Of a DNA stretch of 64,000 nucleotides, positions 1 through 9,190 are shown piece by piece. The first letter of the stretch is position 1. Every line of letters starts with the position of its first letter. The DNA comes from Yersinia similis (GTDB lineage: Bacteria > Pseudomonadota > Gammaproteobacteria > Enterobacterales > Enterobacteriaceae): positions 1 through 64,000 of the forward strand of contig NZ_CGBP01000014.1 in NCBI RefSeq assembly GCF_001053095.1, written 5' to 3'. The notes beneath the pieces are model-generated. The model saw nothing but the letters and a program-made list of their open reading frames with translations, was not told where the DNA came from and did not search any database. A program made the translations under genes and the position numbers.

Positions 1-390
1 AGCTCATCGGGATGCGTTCGCTTGCTGCCTTGCTGTGACGCCAATGACTTTGGGAAATCCCTTCGCTCCTGATGCCACAGCGGTGTTAGCTACGCTCATT
101 TACCCGAATCACTTACTGGTCGTTGATTTTAAAATGAATCAGCTCATCGGGATGCGTTCGCTTGCTGCCTTGCTGTGACGCCAATGACTTTGGGAAATCC
201 CTTCGATCCTGATGCCACAGCGGTGTTAGCTGCGCTCACTTACCCGAATCACTTACTGGTCGTTGATTTTAAAATGAATCAGCTCATCGGGATGCGTTCG
301 CTTGCTGCCTTGCTGTGACGCCAATGACTTTGGGAAACCCCTTCGATCCTGACGCCACCGCGGTGTTAGCGGCACTTGCTTACCCGAATC
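1..390 (+). repeat. Three tandem copies of a 140-bp repeat
   Basis: The same 140-bp unit starts at 1, 141 and 281, each time with AGCTCATCGGGATGCG. The first two copies are complete and differ at only a few bases. The third is cut at about 390, where it runs into the maeB leader. No open reading frame is convincing here. Further copies lie at 2845-2987 and, inverted and diverged, at 25945-26056. The array may extend left beyond the window. Confidence 0.9.
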
Positions 391-564
391 GCCTTTCCCC
401 TGCTTTTATATCTTATTGATCAATAAAACGTCAGTTAATAAAAATGTTACGCAGAGTATGGGCTGGTTCATAGATTGTGATAAATCACTCACTATACTGG
501 TTCTGTTATTGGTCATACCTCTCCACTTCAATGCATAAGAACATAAAAACAAAGGGAACCTACG
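391..564 (+). promoter_or_regulatory. maeB leader and promoter region
   Basis: This stretch between the repeat array and the maeB ATG must hold the maeB promoter unless transcription enters through the repeats. It is AT-rich. A Shine-Dalgarno-like AAAGGGA lies about 10 bases upstream of the ATG at 565. I cannot assign a -35/-10 pair with confidence. Confidence 0.4.
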
Positions 565-2844
565 ATGGACGAACAATTGAAACAGAGTGCGCTTGATTTT
601 CATCAATTTCCTGTTCCAGGGAAAATTCAGGTTTCGCCAACCAAACCGCTGGCGACCCAACGGGATTTGGCATTGGCGTATTCTCCCGGCGTTGCTGCAC
701 CCTGTCTGGAAATTGCTGCAGATCCTTTAGCTGCTTACAAATACACCGCCCGTGGCAATTTAGTGGCCGTTATCTCTAACGGTACTGCCGTGCTGGGGTT
801 GGGTAATATCGGCGCATTGGCCGGTAAACCCGTGATGGAAGGTAAAGGCGTTCTGTTTAAGAAATTCTCAGGTATTGATGTTTTCGATATTGAGGTGGAT
901 GAACTCGATCCAGATAAACTGATCGATATTATTGCATCTTTGGAGCCAACCTTTGGCGGTATCAATCTGGAAGATATCAAAGCGCCAGAGTGTTTTTATA
1001 TTGAAAAGAAACTCCGTGAACGCATGAAAATCCCAGTATTCCATGACGATCAGCATGGTACGGCGATCATCTGCACCGCCGCAGTACTGAACGGTTTACG
1101 GGTTGTGAAGAAAGATATCAGCGATGTGAAACTGGTGGTATCCGGCGCAGGCGCGGCCTCTATCGCCTGCTTAAACTTGCTGGTGGCGCTGGGGTTAAAA
1201 CAGCACAATATCATTGCATGTGATTCTAAAGGTGTCATCTATAAAGGCCGTGAAGCGAATATGGCCGAAACCAAAGCGGCCTATGCTATCGATGATAACG
1301 GCCAGCGCACATTAGGTGATGTCATGCCGGGTAGCGATATTTTCCTCGGCTGCTCTGGCCCCGGTGTTTTAACGCCAGAGATGGTGAAAACCATGGCACC
1401 GAATCCGTTGATTCTGGCCCTGGCAAACCCGGAACCGGAAATCCTACCGCCGTTAGCAAAAGCGGTGCGTCCCGATGCAATTATTTGTACTGGCCGCTCG
1501 GATTACCCTAATCAGGTTAATAACGTGCTGTGCTTCCCGTTTATCTTCCGTGGCGCGTTGGATGTCGGTGCAACCACCATTAATGAAGAGATGAAGCTAG
1601 CTTGTGTCCATGCTATTGCTGATCTGGCGCTGGCTGAGCAGAGTGATGTGGTGGCTTCCGCTTACGGGGAGCAAGACCTCTCCTTCGGCCCGGAATACAT
1701 TATTCCTAAACCCTTCGATCCGCGCTTAATCGTGAAAATTGCTCCCGCAGTGGCCAAAGCGGCGATGGCGTCAGGAGTGGCAACTCGCCCAATCACTGAT
1801 TTCAATGCTTACGTCGAAAAACTGTCTGAATTCGTTTACAAAACCAACCTGTTTATGAAGCCAATCTTCTCGCAGGCGAAGAAAGAGATGAAACGGGTTG
1901 TGCTGGCGGAAGGGGAAGAGGAGCGGGTGCTTCATGCCACGCAAGAGCTGATTTCACAAGGGCTGGCTTATCCTATTTTGATTGGCCGCCCAAGCGTAAT
2001 TGAGACTCGGTTGAAAAAACTGGGCTTGCAAATCAGTGCCGGGAAAGATTTTGAAGTGGTCAATAATGAGTCCGATCCGCGCTTTAATGAATACTGGCAC
2101 GAATATTATCAAATCATGAAACGTCGTGGTGTTTCGCAGGAACAGGCCCGCCGTGCGGTGATTGGTAATCCGACGCTGATTGGCTCAATCATGGTTCATC
2201 GCGGCGAGGCTGATGCGATGATTTGTGGCACCATTGGTACCTATCACGAACACTACGATGTGGTCGAGAAAGTGTTTGGCTTCCGTGAAGGGGCACATGT
2301 GGCCGGGGCGATGAATGCATTGTTGCTGCCGAGCGGCAATACCTTTATCGCTGATACCTACGTCAATAATGATCCGACAGCGGAACAACTGGCAGAAATT
2401 ACCCTGATGGCGGCTGAAACCGTACGTCGTTTTGGTATTGAGCCAAAAGTGGCGTTGTTGTCCCATTCCAGCTTTGGTACATCAGATTGCCCGGCGGCCC
2501 GTAAAATGCGTCAGACGCTGGCGCTGGTGAATCAGATGGCACCAGAATTGGAAATTGACGGTGAAATGCACGGTGACGCGGCACTGGTGGAGAGTATTCG
2601 CCATAACCTGATGCCAGATAGCCCACTGAAAGGTTCAGCGAATATCTTGATTATGCCGAACATGGAGGCTGCACGTATCAGCTACAACCTGTTGCGTGTC
2701 ACGTCGTCAGAAGGGGTGACCGTAGGCCCGGTCCTGATGGGAATAACGAAACCGGTCCATATTCTGACACCGATTGCATCGGTGCGGCGGATTGTGAATA
2801 TGGTGGCGTTGGCGGCAGTGGAGGCGATTACTCTTCGTCCTTGA
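565..2844 (+). CDS. maeB: NADP-dependent malic enzyme MaeB
   Basis: Oxidatively decarboxylates malate to pyruvate with NADP, supplying NADPH and pyruvate in the cytoplasm. The 759-residue length and two-part structure match E. coli MaeB: a malic enzyme catalytic and NAD(P)-binding part over about residues 1-430 ([12 protein letters not shown] near the N terminus, the dinucleotide fold VVSGAGAAS near 190, [12 protein letters not shown] further on), then a phosphate acetyltransferase-like domain over about 430-759. In this family the second domain is regulatory rather than an active Pta. The ATG at 565 follows AAAGGGA. The gene stands alone between copies of the 140-bp repeat, and the downstream copy begins almost at its stop codon. 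Confidence 0.97.
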   Translation: MDEQLKQSALDFHQFPVPGKIQVSPTKPLATQRDLALAYSPGVAAPCLEIAADPLAAYKYTARGNLVAVISNGTAVLGLGNIGALAGKPVMEGKGVLFKKFSGIDVFDIEVDELDPDKLIDIIASLEPTFGGINLEDIKAPECFYIEKKLRERMKIPVFHDDQHGTAIICTAAVLNGLRVVKKDISDVKLVVSGAGAASIACLNLLVALGLKQHNIIACDSKGVIYKGREANMAETKAAYAIDDNGQRTLGDVMPGSDIFLGCSGPGVLTPEMVKTMAPNPLILALANPEPEILPPLAKAVRPDAIICTGRSDYPNQVNNVLCFPFIFRGALDVGATTINEEMKLACVHAIADLALAEQSDVVASAYGEQDLSFGPEYIIPKPFDPRLIVKIAPAVAKAAMASGVATRPITDFNAYVEKLSEFVYKTNLFMKPIFSQAKKEMKRVVLAEGEEERVLHATQELISQGLAYPILIGRPSVIETRLKKLGLQISAGKDFEVVNNESDPRFNEYWHEYYQIMKRRGVSQEQARRAVIGNPTLIGSIMVHRGEADAMICGTIGTYHEHYDVVEKVFGFREGAHVAGAMNALLLPSGNTFIADTYVNNDPTAEQLAEITLMAAETVRRFGIEPKVALLSHSSFGTSDCPAARKMRQTLALVNQMAPELEIDGEMHGDAALVESIRHNLMPDSPLKGSANILIMPNMEAARISYNLLRVTSSEGVTVGPVLMGITKPVHILTPIASVRRIVNMVALAAVEAITLRP

Positions 2845-2987
2845 CGCCGCAGCTGTGTTAGCGGCGCTTATTTACCCGAATCACTTACTGGTCGTTGATT
2901 TTAAAATGAATCAGCTCATCGGGATACGCTCGCTTGCTGCCTTGCTGCCTTGCTGCCTTGCTGCAACGCCAATGACGTTGAGTAATC
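2845..2987 (+). repeat. Fourth copy of the 140-bp repeat, with an 8-bp microsatellite
   Basis: Same family as 1-390 but circularly permuted: it begins at the GCGGTGTTAGC-like part and runs through TTACCCGAATCACTTACTGG and AGCTCATCGGGAT. Inside, at 2933-2964, the octamer CTTGCTGC is present four times in tandem, against two in the left-edge copies. It starts immediately after the maeB stop codon. Confidence 0.85.
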
Positions 2988-3027
2988 CTCTTCTTCTTGG
3001 TGTTGCAGTCTCCATCACTCTTCGTGC

Positions 3028-3486
3028 TTATTTTGCTTGGTTGTGGGCTTGCTGCAACCACTTATCCAGCTCATTAGCAAATTGCTGGCGGTCACGCTGA
3101 TTCAAGGTATTTGGGCCACCAGTCTGAATACCGCTGGCGCGCAGGGTATCCATAAAATCACGCATGTTCAGCCGCTCACGAATAGTATCTGGGGTATAAC
3201 GCTCGCCACGAGGGTTTAGGGCAATCCCCCCTTTTTCAATCACTTCTGCTGCCAGTGGGATATCTGCGGTGATCACCAGATCATTTTTTTCCACCCGCTG
3301 GACAATCTCGTTATCAGCCACATCAAAACCGGAAGCCACCTGCACTGTGCGGATAAATTTCGACGGCGGGGTTTTCAGTGGCTGATTAGCGACCAATGTC
3401 ACCATCATGCCGGTACGATCAGCGGCGCGAAATAAGACCTCTTTAATCACATTGGGACAGGCGTCCGCATCGACCCAAATCTGCAT
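3028..3486 (-). CDS. yaiI: YaiI/YqxD family protein (UPF0178)
   Basis: A 152-residue cytoplasmic protein of the UPF0178 family, related to PIN/NYN-type nuclease folds. The N-terminal [20 protein letters not shown] with its paired acidic residues is the family signature, and [13 protein letters not shown] carries another conserved Asp. The biochemical function is not established. Its ATG overlaps the stop of hemF by one base (TAATG), so the two are translationally coupled and co-transcribed from the hemF side. Length is normal for the family and I see no damage. Confidence 0.9.
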   Translation of the reverse strand: MQIWVDADACPNVIKEVLFRAADRTGMMVTLVANQPLKTPPSKFIRTVQVASGFDVADNEIVQRVEKNDLVITADIPLAAEVIEKGGIALNPRGERYTPDTIRERLNMRDFMDTLRASGIQTGGPNTLNQRDRQQFANELDKWLQQAHNQAK

Positions 3487-4415
3487 TAGTGTGTTTCTCC
3501 TTTAATCGCTAACCAGTCTTTTACCGGCAGAAAATCGCGGTACAACGCGGCTTCTGCACTATCTGCCTCTGGCTGATAGTTATATTCCCAGCGCACCAAC
3601 GGCGGCAGGGACATCAAAATAGATTCAGTGCGCCCACCCGTTTGCAGGCCGAACAACGTACCGCGATCCCAGACCAGATTGAACTCGACATAGCGGCTCC
3701 GGCGATAAAGCTGGAATTGACGCTCTCGATCACCCCAGCCCAGCGCTTTACGCCGCGCGACGATTGGCATATAAGCCGCCAGGAAGCCATCGCCAACGGC
3801 TTGGGTGAAATTAAAGCAGGTCATAAAATCAGGACTATTCAGATCGTCAAAAAACAGGCCGCCAATACCCCGCGCTTCCTGGCGATGCTTAATATAAAAG
3901 TAGTCATCGCACCATTTCTTATAGCGCGGATAGATTTGTTCGCCGAATGGCTGGCAAAGGTTATGTGCTGTCTGATGCCAATGAATGGCATCTTCTTCAA
4001 AGCCGTAATACGGGGTTAAATCAAAACCACCGCCAAACCACCACACGGCGTCTTCACCGGGTTTCTCAGCAATAAAGAATCGCACATTAGCGTGACTGGT
4101 GGGCAGATAGGGGCTTAGCGGATGAATCACCAGTGACACACCTAGCGCCTGAAAGCTGCGGCCCGCCAACTCTGGACGGTGAGCAGTGGCAGAGGCAGGT
4201 AACATCGCCCCGGACACATGGGAGAAGTTAACCCCAGCTTGTTCAAATACAGCGCCATTAACCAAGACCCGGCTGCGGCCACCGCCACCTTCTTCGCGGA
4301 TCCAGCACTCTTCCGTGAATTCGGAGTGGCTATCGGCCTGATCCAAGGCCGCACAGATGTTATCCTGCAAAGTGAGCAGGTAGGTTTTGATTAGGGCTAT
4401 ATTGGGTGAGTTCAT
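3486..4415 (-). CDS. hemF: Aerobic coproporphyrinogen III oxidase HemF
   Basis: Converts coproporphyrinogen III to protoporphyrinogen IX with oxygen in heme synthesis. The 309 residues are full length. Family blocks are clear: [14 protein letters not shown] near residue 45, [20 protein letters not shown] near 125, [13 protein letters not shown] near 180, and [15 protein letters not shown] near 235. In E. coli hemF also sits close to ypeA, and here ypeA follows divergently. The gene overlaps yaiI downstream. The upstream gap at 4416-4696 must contain its promoter. Confidence 0.97.
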   Translation of the reverse strand: MNSPNIALIKTYLLTLQDNICAALDQADSHSEFTEECWIREEGGGGRSRVLVNGAVFEQAGVNFSHVSGAMLPASATAHRPELAGRSFQALGVSLVIHPLSPYLPTSHANVRFFIAEKPGEDAVWWFGGGFDLTPYYGFEEDAIHWHQTAHNLCQPFGEQIYPRYKKWCDDYFYIKHRQEARGIGGLFFDDLNSPDFMTCFNFTQAVGDGFLAAYMPIVARRKALGWGDRERQFQLYRRSRYVEFNLVWDRGTLFGLQTGGRTESILMSLPPLVRWEYNYQPEADSAEAALYRDFLPVKDWLAIKGETH

Positions 4416-4696
4416 CAGAGGGGTTCACTGGTGGAAATTTTCAGGCGCTAAGTATACCCCAATTTTCCTCTATTTTTGTATTGCCAGTATGGATCCGCGC
4501 GGCCGCTTACTTTTATTGAACGGGTGAGCGTTGTTTTTATCTACCCAATGTGAGTGATGTGGGTAAGCGAATAGTAACCTTTGACGCTATTCAAGTACAA
4601 AGGGGTATCGCTGCGGGAAATATCATTTTATTATTGCGTGATATCATATTCCCGCGATAATCAGCCTATCCATTTTACTCGACGGTGTGAACAGCC
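4416..4696. promoter_or_regulatory. hemF/ypeA divergent intergenic region
   Basis: These 281 bases separate divergent hemF and ypeA and must carry both promoters. At 4491-4506 a GC-rich GGATCCGCGCGGCCGC stands out in an AT-rich setting. A hyphenated TATCATTTTATTATTGCGTGATA-like inverted repeat lies near 4620-4646. No known operator was recognised. Confidence 0.35.
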
Positions 4697-5122
4697 ATGG
4701 AAATCCGCATATTTCAGCAAGACGATTTTGAAGAAGTGATTCTGCTGTGGGAGCATTGTGACTTACTGCGTCCTTGGAACGATCCGGAAATGGATATTGA
4801 ACGTAAGTTAAATCACGATCCTGAATTATTCTTGGTGGCGGAAGTGAATGGCACGATTGTCGGCTCAGTGATGGGCGGGTATGACGGTCACCGAGGCTCT
4901 GCCTATTATTTGGGGGTTCACCCAGATTACCGTGGCCGTGGCTTTGCCAATGCATTGATCAGCCGGCTGGAAAAGAAACTTATCGCCCGTGGCTGCCCGA
5001 AGCTCAATATTATGGTGCGCGAAGACAATGACGCGGTAATTGGCATGTATGAAAAGCTCGATTACGAAACCCAAGACACGATTATGCTGGGCAAACGGCT
5101 GATTGTGGATCAGGAGTATTGA
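4697..5122 (+). CDS. ypeA: GNAT N-acetyltransferase YpeA
   Basis: A 141-residue GCN5-related acetyltransferase, close to E. coli YpeA over its whole length ([14 protein letters not shown] at the start, [20 protein letters not shown] in the middle, [16 protein letters not shown] after it). The acetyl-CoA pyrophosphate loop is the RGRGFAN segment near residue 80. The acceptor substrate is unknown. The last ~180 bases are duplicated at 8521-8702, so the 3' end of this gene appears to be the integration site of the downstream island; the gene itself is intact. Confidence 0.95.
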   Translation: MEIRIFQQDDFEEVILLWEHCDLLRPWNDPEMDIERKLNHDPELFLVAEVNGTIVGSVMGGYDGHRGSAYYLGVHPDYRGRGFANALISRLEKKLIARGCPKLNIMVREDNDAVIGMYEKLDYETQDTIMLGKRLIVDQEY

Positions 5123-5375
5123 GGTTTTAGCGTTTTGAATTTAAAGGATAGTAAATTTAAACCCACTTTTAATTTAATAGCGCTACTGGCCGAAATGACC
5201 GAGCAATAGATAAGGTGATTTTGGCCTTATCTCAAGGTTTTTAGCCGCCAACCTTTCTGTTTTCTGCTGTTTCTCTCCTTAAATCGACCTTATTGCCATA
5301 ACTTATCCATGCGCATAGATAAGTAAAATCTTTTTTGCCACACTCTTGCCACAGTTAGAAATAAAAGAGTGCAGA
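4939..5375 (+). repeat. Left 437-bp island-flanking direct repeat (attL-like)
   Basis: Matches 8519-8955 at a constant offset of 3580 bp, so there is no net insertion or deletion. It covers the 3' third of ypeA, the intergenic stretch, and the leader of the integrase gene up to GAGTGCAGA. The ypeA part and the last ~165 bases are almost identical between copies; the segment around 5123-5210 has diverged more. The mosaic suggests two related elements entered at the same site. Confidence 0.88.
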
Positions 5376-6020
5376 ATGGCGACGATCCGCAGCGTGGCTT
5401 CCCGTCACAAACTAAAACCTTTAATACCAAAGCCGAGGCTGATGCCTGGGCAAAAATAGTTGAGTCGGAAATGGCTCGCGGCGTGTGGCTGAGTCGTAGT
5501 GAATCGGAATCGACAACGCTATATGACTCGCTTGTGCGTTATGAAAATGAAATTGTCGCCAACAAAAGGGAGCGGTGCAAGATAGGTCTATTATCCGCAT
5601 CTTTAAGCGGCAACCATTAGCCAGATGTTATATGGCCAGTATTCGTAGTGCCGATGTCGCCAAATTAAGAGACGAATGGCTAAAAGACTATGCGCCGGCC
5701 ACGGTGTTACGCCGCCTATCTCTGCTTTCTCACTTATTTAATATTTCCCGCAAAGAGTGGGGAATGGAAAGCCTGATTAATCCTGTTGACCTGATCCGTA
5801 AACCCCAACCCGATAATGCCTGTACACGGCGTATCGCTGTTGAAGTTGTGCCAGCCATAGACGAAGATAATGAGGTTAAAACGCCAAGAAACACTGCTCA
5901 GGACGAAATCGAGCGGATTATTACCAATACTCAATCTCCGATATTGCCATCAGCGGTTTGCCTGGCGTTGGAAACGGCTATGCGAGCGGTGAAATTGTTG
6001 GGGAGCAGGTCAGATCTGTG
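5376..6020 (+). pseudogene. Degenerate tyrosine recombinase (integrase)
   Basis: Remnant of a prophage or island integrase. The ATG at 5376 encodes MATIRS, the usual start of this family, but sense then continues in another frame (GFPSQTKTFNTKAEADAWAK, from about 5395). It shifts again near 5575 (SIIRIFKRQPLARCYMASIR, then ADVAKLRDEWL and SLLSHLFNISRKEWGM). Near 5970 it reaches ALETAMR, where the catalytic-core arginine motif should follow, but it shifts frame and stops. The second half with the HxxR and Tyr catalytic residues is absent. At least three frame disruptions and a C-terminal deletion make it non-functional. It lies just inside the left flanking repeat, as expected for an integrase next to its attachment site. 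Confidence 0.88.
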
Positions 6021-6246
6021 AAGGAACTGATCGGATAGAGCACTAGGCGTTTTTTTGCCCTATTGAACGGTTTGAAAATATAAAGATTATTTAGTTACTC
6101 ATATTTGCAATGACTAAGATTTAGGTGGCTCGTATTCGACTATTTGACCCAAACTAAATTTTGCTACTAATTTGCGCCACGCTCCTCCTACGTGGAATAT
6201 AAATTTATCACTTGACTCTAGAGTGAATTAACAAATAAATTGTCCT
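6021..6246. other. Non-coding stretch inside the island
   Basis: About 225 AT-rich bases between the broken integrase and the three-gene unit. No plausible coding region on either strand. It probably includes the promoter of the downstream operon and the scar of the integrase 3' deletion. Confidence 0.5.
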
Positions 6247-6267
6247 TCGTCCTGGGACGCAGGACGA
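6247..6267 (+). promoter_or_regulatory. Inverted repeat, likely operator of the island operon
   Basis: TCGTCCT at 6247-6253 and AGGACGA at 6261-6267 form a perfect 7-bp inverted repeat with a 7-bp spacer, 16 bases before the probable start of the winged-helix gene. The location and symmetry fit autoregulation by a DNA-binding antitoxin-type protein. This is inference; a GTCC half repeat also lies just upstream. Confidence 0.5.
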
Positions 6268-6283
6268 TGATTGGGTGGTGAAA

Positions 6284-6946
6284 ATGAAAAGTCAAGATAT
6301 CGGTTTGATGCTAAAACTCATTTGCTTGCAAAAGCAAGAGGTTCGACTAAAAAAACAGCAAGAGTCATTCGCGTTAGCTTCCAATATTTGGTGGGATTGG
6401 GAAGCCGCAGAGGATTTGTATACGCCTACAGCTAATCTACTGACGCCTGATACTTCTATTGATGACTGGCTTGTGGAGCGCTACAGCGTTAGGGCTTTGG
6501 CTGCGGAAACGGGAATAAGTAAAAGTCAGGTAAGTTTATCTCTACAAGATATGATCTCAGTGGGTCTGGTAAAACGGGACAGAAAATTAGGTGTACCACG
6601 GACCAATGTTAAAGCACTTTTTGAACTCATTATATATGGACTGAGATATATATTCCCAACCAGAATAGGAGAATTGACTCGAGGCATTGCAACATCAATT
6701 GGTGCTCCGGTACTGCAAGGAAAGCTGATGGGCGCGGGAGATGTCATCCCTGTTTGGCCTGATGCGAAAGGCAATACCAAGGGCCAGTCGGTTGAGCCTC
6801 TATTTAAAACAGCAACTTATGCGGTTCGACGAGATCCTGAAATGTATGCTTTGTTAGCACTCATAGATGGTGTGCGTATTGGGCAACCGCGTGAACGTAA
6901 TTTTGCATCAGATATGTTGATGAAACGGATGGAAGTAACTCGATGA
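6284..6946 (+). CDS. Winged-helix DNA-binding protein, probable antitoxin/regulator
   Basis: About 220 residues from the ATG at 6284 (preceded by GGGTGG); GTG codons at 6275 and 6278 are alternatives. Residues ~60-100 form a helix-turn-helix (YSVRALAAETGISKSQVSLS, then a wing-like GLVKRDRKLG). The second half holds the blocks IYGLRYIFPTRIGELTRG and VWPDAKG seen in a MarR-like family that accompanies AbiEii-type nucleotidyltransferases. Its stop overlaps the start of the nucleotidyltransferase gene (ATGA at 6943), so the two were coupled. By analogy with AbiEi/AbiEii it may repress its own promoter and counteract the partner. This reading frame is intact, whereas its two downstream neighbours are broken. 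Confidence 0.72.
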   Translation: MKSQDIGLMLKLICLQKQEVRLKKQQESFALASNIWWDWEAAEDLYTPTANLLTPDTSIDDWLVERYSVRALAAETGISKSQVSLSLQDMISVGLVKRDRKLGVPRTNVKALFELIIYGLRYIFPTRIGELTRGIATSIGAPVLQGKLMGAGDVIPVWPDAKGNTKGQSVEPLFKTATYAVRRDPEMYALLALIDGVRIGQPRERNFASDMLMKRMEVTR

Positions 6947-7648
6947 TTAATAGTGATATTCAATTAGATATGCTCCAACGTGTTGCTGAAGCATTAGGGC
7001 CTGATTTACGTGAAAAAATGACTTTTGTCGGGGGGGGTACGACAGGTCTTTTAGTCACCGATGAGTTTACTCGGGAACAAATACGCCACACCGATGATGT
7101 TGATCTCATTATGCATGTCATGAGCTATACAAGTTATTCAGCACTTCAGCAAGAGCTTCAAGCACATGGATTTAAAATTGAGGTACCTGATGACGATGGT
7201 GCGCATTTGTGCAATGAAACTCGGTGATTTGCGAGTTGACTTTATGCCAGATGATGAAAATGTATTAGGTTTTACTAACCGATGGTATAGGAAAGCAATG
7301 GAAACAAGTACCTATTTTAATTTAGCACCTGAACTAAGTATTAATTTGATAAGTCCTGTTTATTTTATTGCTACTAAATTGGAAGCATACAATGGCCGTG
7401 GAAAAGGTGATCCTCTAGAAAGTCGCGATATTGAAGATATTCTCAATTTAGTTGATGGCCGACCAGAGCTTGTAAATGAAATATCTACAGCGGAAAATGA
7501 TTTAAAAATATATATTAGTCAACAAATTGAAGTCCTTATTAAATTGAGTGACTTCGATTATGCAATTCAAAGTCATACATATGGTGATAAAGCGCGAGAA
7601 GATGAGATCTATGAAAGGCTAGAGAAGATAATAGAAATTGGTAAGTAA
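6943..7648 (+). pseudogene. AbiEii-like nucleotidyltransferase, frameshifted
   Basis: Reads as a nucleotidyltransferase of the AbiEii/MNT type in two frames. The first part (6943-7227) has FVGGGTTGLLVTD and RHTDDVDLIM, i.e. the Gly-rich loop and the acidic DDVD metal-binding pair. The second part, from about 7208, has LGDLRVDFMPDDENVLGF and NRWYRKAME, then YFIATKLEAYNGRGKGD with the usual Lys and C-terminal helices. The frames join if two bases (GC) are restored in GGTGCGCATTTG near 7199-7210, giving a protein of about 235 residues. A GC dinucleotide contraction is the simplest explanation. In this family the enzyme is typically the toxin, adding nucleotides to RNA or protein; here it is probably inactive. 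Confidence 0.75.
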
Positions 7649-7650
7649 TT

Positions 7651-8375
7651 ATGCTAATAACATGGGTTAGCCGCAAGGGTTTGAAAAGATTTAAAAATAA
7701 TGACGCAGTGGCTTTGTATGAAAATAATAAAATATTTATTGCGATAGCAGTAGATGCTGCGGAAAAAATAATATATCGCATGAGTCTGACCTGGCAAAAT
7801 ATTGGGCAAATGCAGTAATAGCTGAATGCAAATTTCGTATAGATAGTACTTCAATGTTAAAGATCGATATAAATGAAATTGTTGCTATATTGAGAGAGAA
7901 ACAAAAAAACTTACGCCATAGCTATTTACATGAAACTGCAAGCTATGCCGTCGTTTTTTTGGATAAAGAACTCCAAGTTGTGACGACTCTACATTGTGGG
8001 GATTGCTTATTTGGAAGCCAAAAAAATGCACCCTCGATAAACTGGTTAATTAAGCCACATAATACACATCAACAACATATGCAATTACTGGCAGCAGGTT
8101 GTCAGTGCCACTCTCATGCATATTCACGTTTTACGCTTACTCGCTATCTAAATGCCAGACGTTTCTATACACCTGAACTGAATGAATTCCCTATAACCGA
8201 CATGGAACAGCTTATTTTATCTACAGATGGTTACTGGGCTGAGCATATAGGTGAGCGTATCGCCTGGGAAAAACTTGAAGACGATGCTAGTGTACTAAGA
8301 ATTAACTTATCAGAGGAAAAAACTCTGGATATGCAAAGTGATTGTGAGAACTTTGTGACATATACCATTTATTAG
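7651..8375 (+). pseudogene. PP2C-like serine/threonine phosphatase, frameshifted
   Basis: ATG at 7651, two bases after the nucleotidyltransferase stop. The first frame gives MLITWVSRKGLKRFKNNDAV and IFIAIAVDAAEK, resembling the opening PP2C motifs (R..NEDA and VADG). The frame is lost in a run of six A at 7763-7768. Adding one A restores a single protein of about 241 residues that continues through SDLAKYWANAVI, LHCGDCLFGS (the GDSR position), LILSTDGYWAEH (the TDG motif) and EDDASVLRI (the DNAT-like motif). The motif-2 DGxGG loop is altered. PP2C enzymes remove phosphate from Ser/Thr using two metal ions. A start at 7854 would give only a truncated domain. The link with the preceding two genes looks operonic; the joint function is unknown. 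Confidence 0.68.
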
Positions 8376-8518
8376 TATGGAGGTTTTCTTTATTTACGCC
8401 ACACTTATAACGCACAATACTGCAATTCAACCTTGTGTTCTGCAATTCTTTGTTTATATAATGTTTTGATTTTTATTGAAAATATAGTCTTAACCCCAGT
8501 TTGCACCAGAGCTTAAAT
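8376..8518. other. AT-rich island tail, no gene seen
   Basis: Between the phosphatase stop and the right-hand repeat. No coding region or strong hairpin recognised. Confidence 0.5.
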
Positions 8519-8955
8519 TGGCTTTGCCAATGCATTGATCAGCCGCCTGGAAAAGAAATTGATTGCCCGTGGCTGCCCGAAGCTGAATATTATGGTGCGC
8601 GAAGACAATGACGCGGTAATTGGCATGTATGAAAAGCTCGATTACGAAACCCAAGACACGATTATGCTGGGCAAAAGGCTGATTGTGGATCAGGAGTATT
8701 GAGGGTTTAGTTGGTTGAATGTAAAGAGTGTTAATTTTAAATTCACTTTAGATTCGATAGCACTATTGGCTGAAATGACCGAGAAATAGAAAAGGTGATT
8801 TTGGCCTTATCTCAAGGTTTTTAGCCGCCAACCTTTCTGTTTTCTGCTGTTTCTCTCCTTAAATCGACCTTATTGCCATAACTTATCCATGCGCATAGAT
8901 AAGTAAAATCTTTTTTGCCACACTCTTGCCACAGTTAGAAATAAAAGAGTGCAGA
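8519..8955 (+). repeat. Right 437-bp direct repeat with ypeA 3' fragment
   Basis: Second copy of 4939-5375. It begins inside the ypeA reading frame (the [18 protein letters not shown] part) and runs through the ypeA stop at about 8702 and into the integrase leader, ending at GAGTGCAGA. No integrase follows; the sequence switches to an unrelated fragment. This looks like the left end of a second element whose integrase was deleted, rather than a simple right attachment site. Confidence 0.86.
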
Positions 8956-8957
8956 GT

Positions 8958-9190
8958 AAGGATTAAGTATCGGTAGTCAGTGCATTTTAAGACAATATCG
9001 ACCCCAATTTTTTGTATCAGATCCTTTAGATAAATCAACCGATACAGGAAATTATCAGCCCCAGACATCGGAGTATGGACCTGGTCATTGGGTGGTTATT
9101 GATGAGGGCTATGCCTTTTGGCCGGTTTCAGGGAAATCATGGCACGGGATGCCAGTAACATTGGATAATATTTATGAACTTAAAAAGTAA
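8958..9190 (+). pseudogene. C-terminal fragment of an unrecognised protein
   Basis: An open frame without a start codon runs from the stop at 8957-8959 to TAA at 9188-9190. Its last 66 codons read as protein: QYRPQFFVSDPLDKSTDTG, then EYGPGHWVVIDEGYAFWPVS, GKSWHGMPVTLDNIYELKK. It starts right at the end of the 437-bp repeat, so the N-terminal part was probably lost when the island rearranged. Its end overlaps the next gene by 17 bases. I do not recognise the family. Confidence 0.5.

Noticed and set aside
1-390. CRISPR array
   Set aside because: The repeat unit is 140 bp with no unique spacers, and no cas gene is nearby.
2855-3100. 81-codon open frame on the plus strand
   Set aside because: It lies entirely in the 140-bp repeat and the 3' end of yaiI, with low-complexity Leu/Ala product and no ribosome site.
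4491-4506. BamHI-NotI-like string GGATCCGCGCGGCCGC, suggesting a cloning scar
   Set aside because: Flanking sequence is continuous, AT-rich chromosomal DNA with no vector sequence, and the sites can arise by chance. Kept only as a curiosity.
6943-8375. Programmed frameshifting in both the nucleotidyltransferase and phosphatase genes
   Set aside because: The first would need a +1 and the second a -1 shift, without a standard slippery heptamer or downstream structure. Two simple deletions are more likely, although A-tract slippage remains possible for the second.
8519-8702. Second functional ypeA-like gene
   Set aside because: Only the 3' part of the frame is present, with no start codon region; it is a fragment within a repeat.
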